Positions 63,987 through 64,000 of a DNA stretch of 64,000 bases are shown piece by piece (position 1 is the first letter of the stretch; every line of letters begins with the position of its first letter). A program made the translations under genes and the position numbers. The DNA comes from Anseranas semipalmata (taxonomy: Eukaryota; Chordata; Aves; Anseriformes; Anseranatidae). The stretch covers positions 124,001-188,000 of the forward strand of contig VXAA01003146.1 of the NCBI GenBank assembly GCA_013399115.1, given 5' to 3'. The notes under the pieces are model-generated. The model was not told the origin of the DNA. It did no database searches and saw nothing but the letters and a program-made list of their open reading frames with translations.

Positions 63987-64000
63987 TTTTCAAAATGTCC

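Larger units (their letters stand above)
58771..64000. other. 5.2 kb of AT-rich unique DNA, no gene recognised
   Basis: No gene recognised. Contains the second copy of the 30-base word (60530-60559), a degenerate TTTAG repeat at 61441-61483, A-rich tracts at 60513-60540 and 62478-62512, a stem-loop at 62934-62970 and an AAAT repeat at 63957-63986 at the window end. Confidence 0.5.

Noticed and set aside
1..64000. CRISPR arrays, operons, ribosome binding sites, bacterial terminators
   Set aside because: The window is vertebrate nuclear DNA; no spaced direct repeats or dense coding is present.

Overview
The window reads as vertebrate nuclear DNA from a bird. It is AT-rich, poor in CpG and full of in-frame stops. 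Its recognisable interspersed repeats are avian: several CR1 LINE 3' fragments carrying the typical ATTCTRTG-type tail, one solo LTR of the common avian ERVL-like family that opens TGTCTTGGTTTCAGC, and much older relics (an archosaur/turtle-type CR1 end and a MIR-like SINE). The CR1 subtypes would suit a galloanserine or other neognath bird, but I cannot name the species. Single N bases sit at 10511 and 33457, each at a place where a draft assembly often fails.

No complete protein-coding gene, tRNA, rRNA or known microRNA was recognised. Most open frames are chance frames in AT-rich or low-complexity DNA, or lie inside CR1. The window is probably intergenic (a gene-poor isochore) or deep intron. 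A few stretches have paired splice-like signals and could be exons: 12244-12392 (+), 13238-13328 (+), 24239-24329 (+), 32801-33126 (+, with stop and poly(A) signal) and 50015-50398 (-, a 127-codon hydrophobic frame with a good acceptor upstream and a poly(A) signal downstream). All are low confidence.

Layout: 1-8.4 kb, unique AT-rich DNA with one old CR1 end; 8.4-9.0 kb, a long old CR1 on minus; 9-21.9 kb, mostly unique DNA with a long T-run, microsatellites and two exon-like segments; 22.0-22.3 kb, a fairly young CR1 on plus; 23.9-25.7 kb, an ancient CR1, an exon-like segment and another old CR1; 25.7-33.2 kb, unique; 33.2-33.5 kb, solo LTR; 35.1 kb, CR1; 35-50 kb, unique with microsatellites and a 640-base purine-rich block at 43.9-44.5 kb; 50.0-50.7 kb, the hydrophobic minus-strand frame; 52.2-52.6 kb, CR1 tails in inverted orientation around a perfect palindrome; 53.7-54.2 kb, a larger CR1 on minus followed by a G-run; 55.0-55.7 kb, an uninterrupted TTTCC array of 128 units; 58.6-58.8 kb, a MIR relic; the rest unique.

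No set of genes working together can be described. The most notable items are the very long pure pentanucleotide array, the LTR whose internal gap coincides with an N, the CR1-tail foldback with its palindrome, an exact 30-base duplication 2.3 kb apart, and the possible membrane-protein exon at 50 kb.
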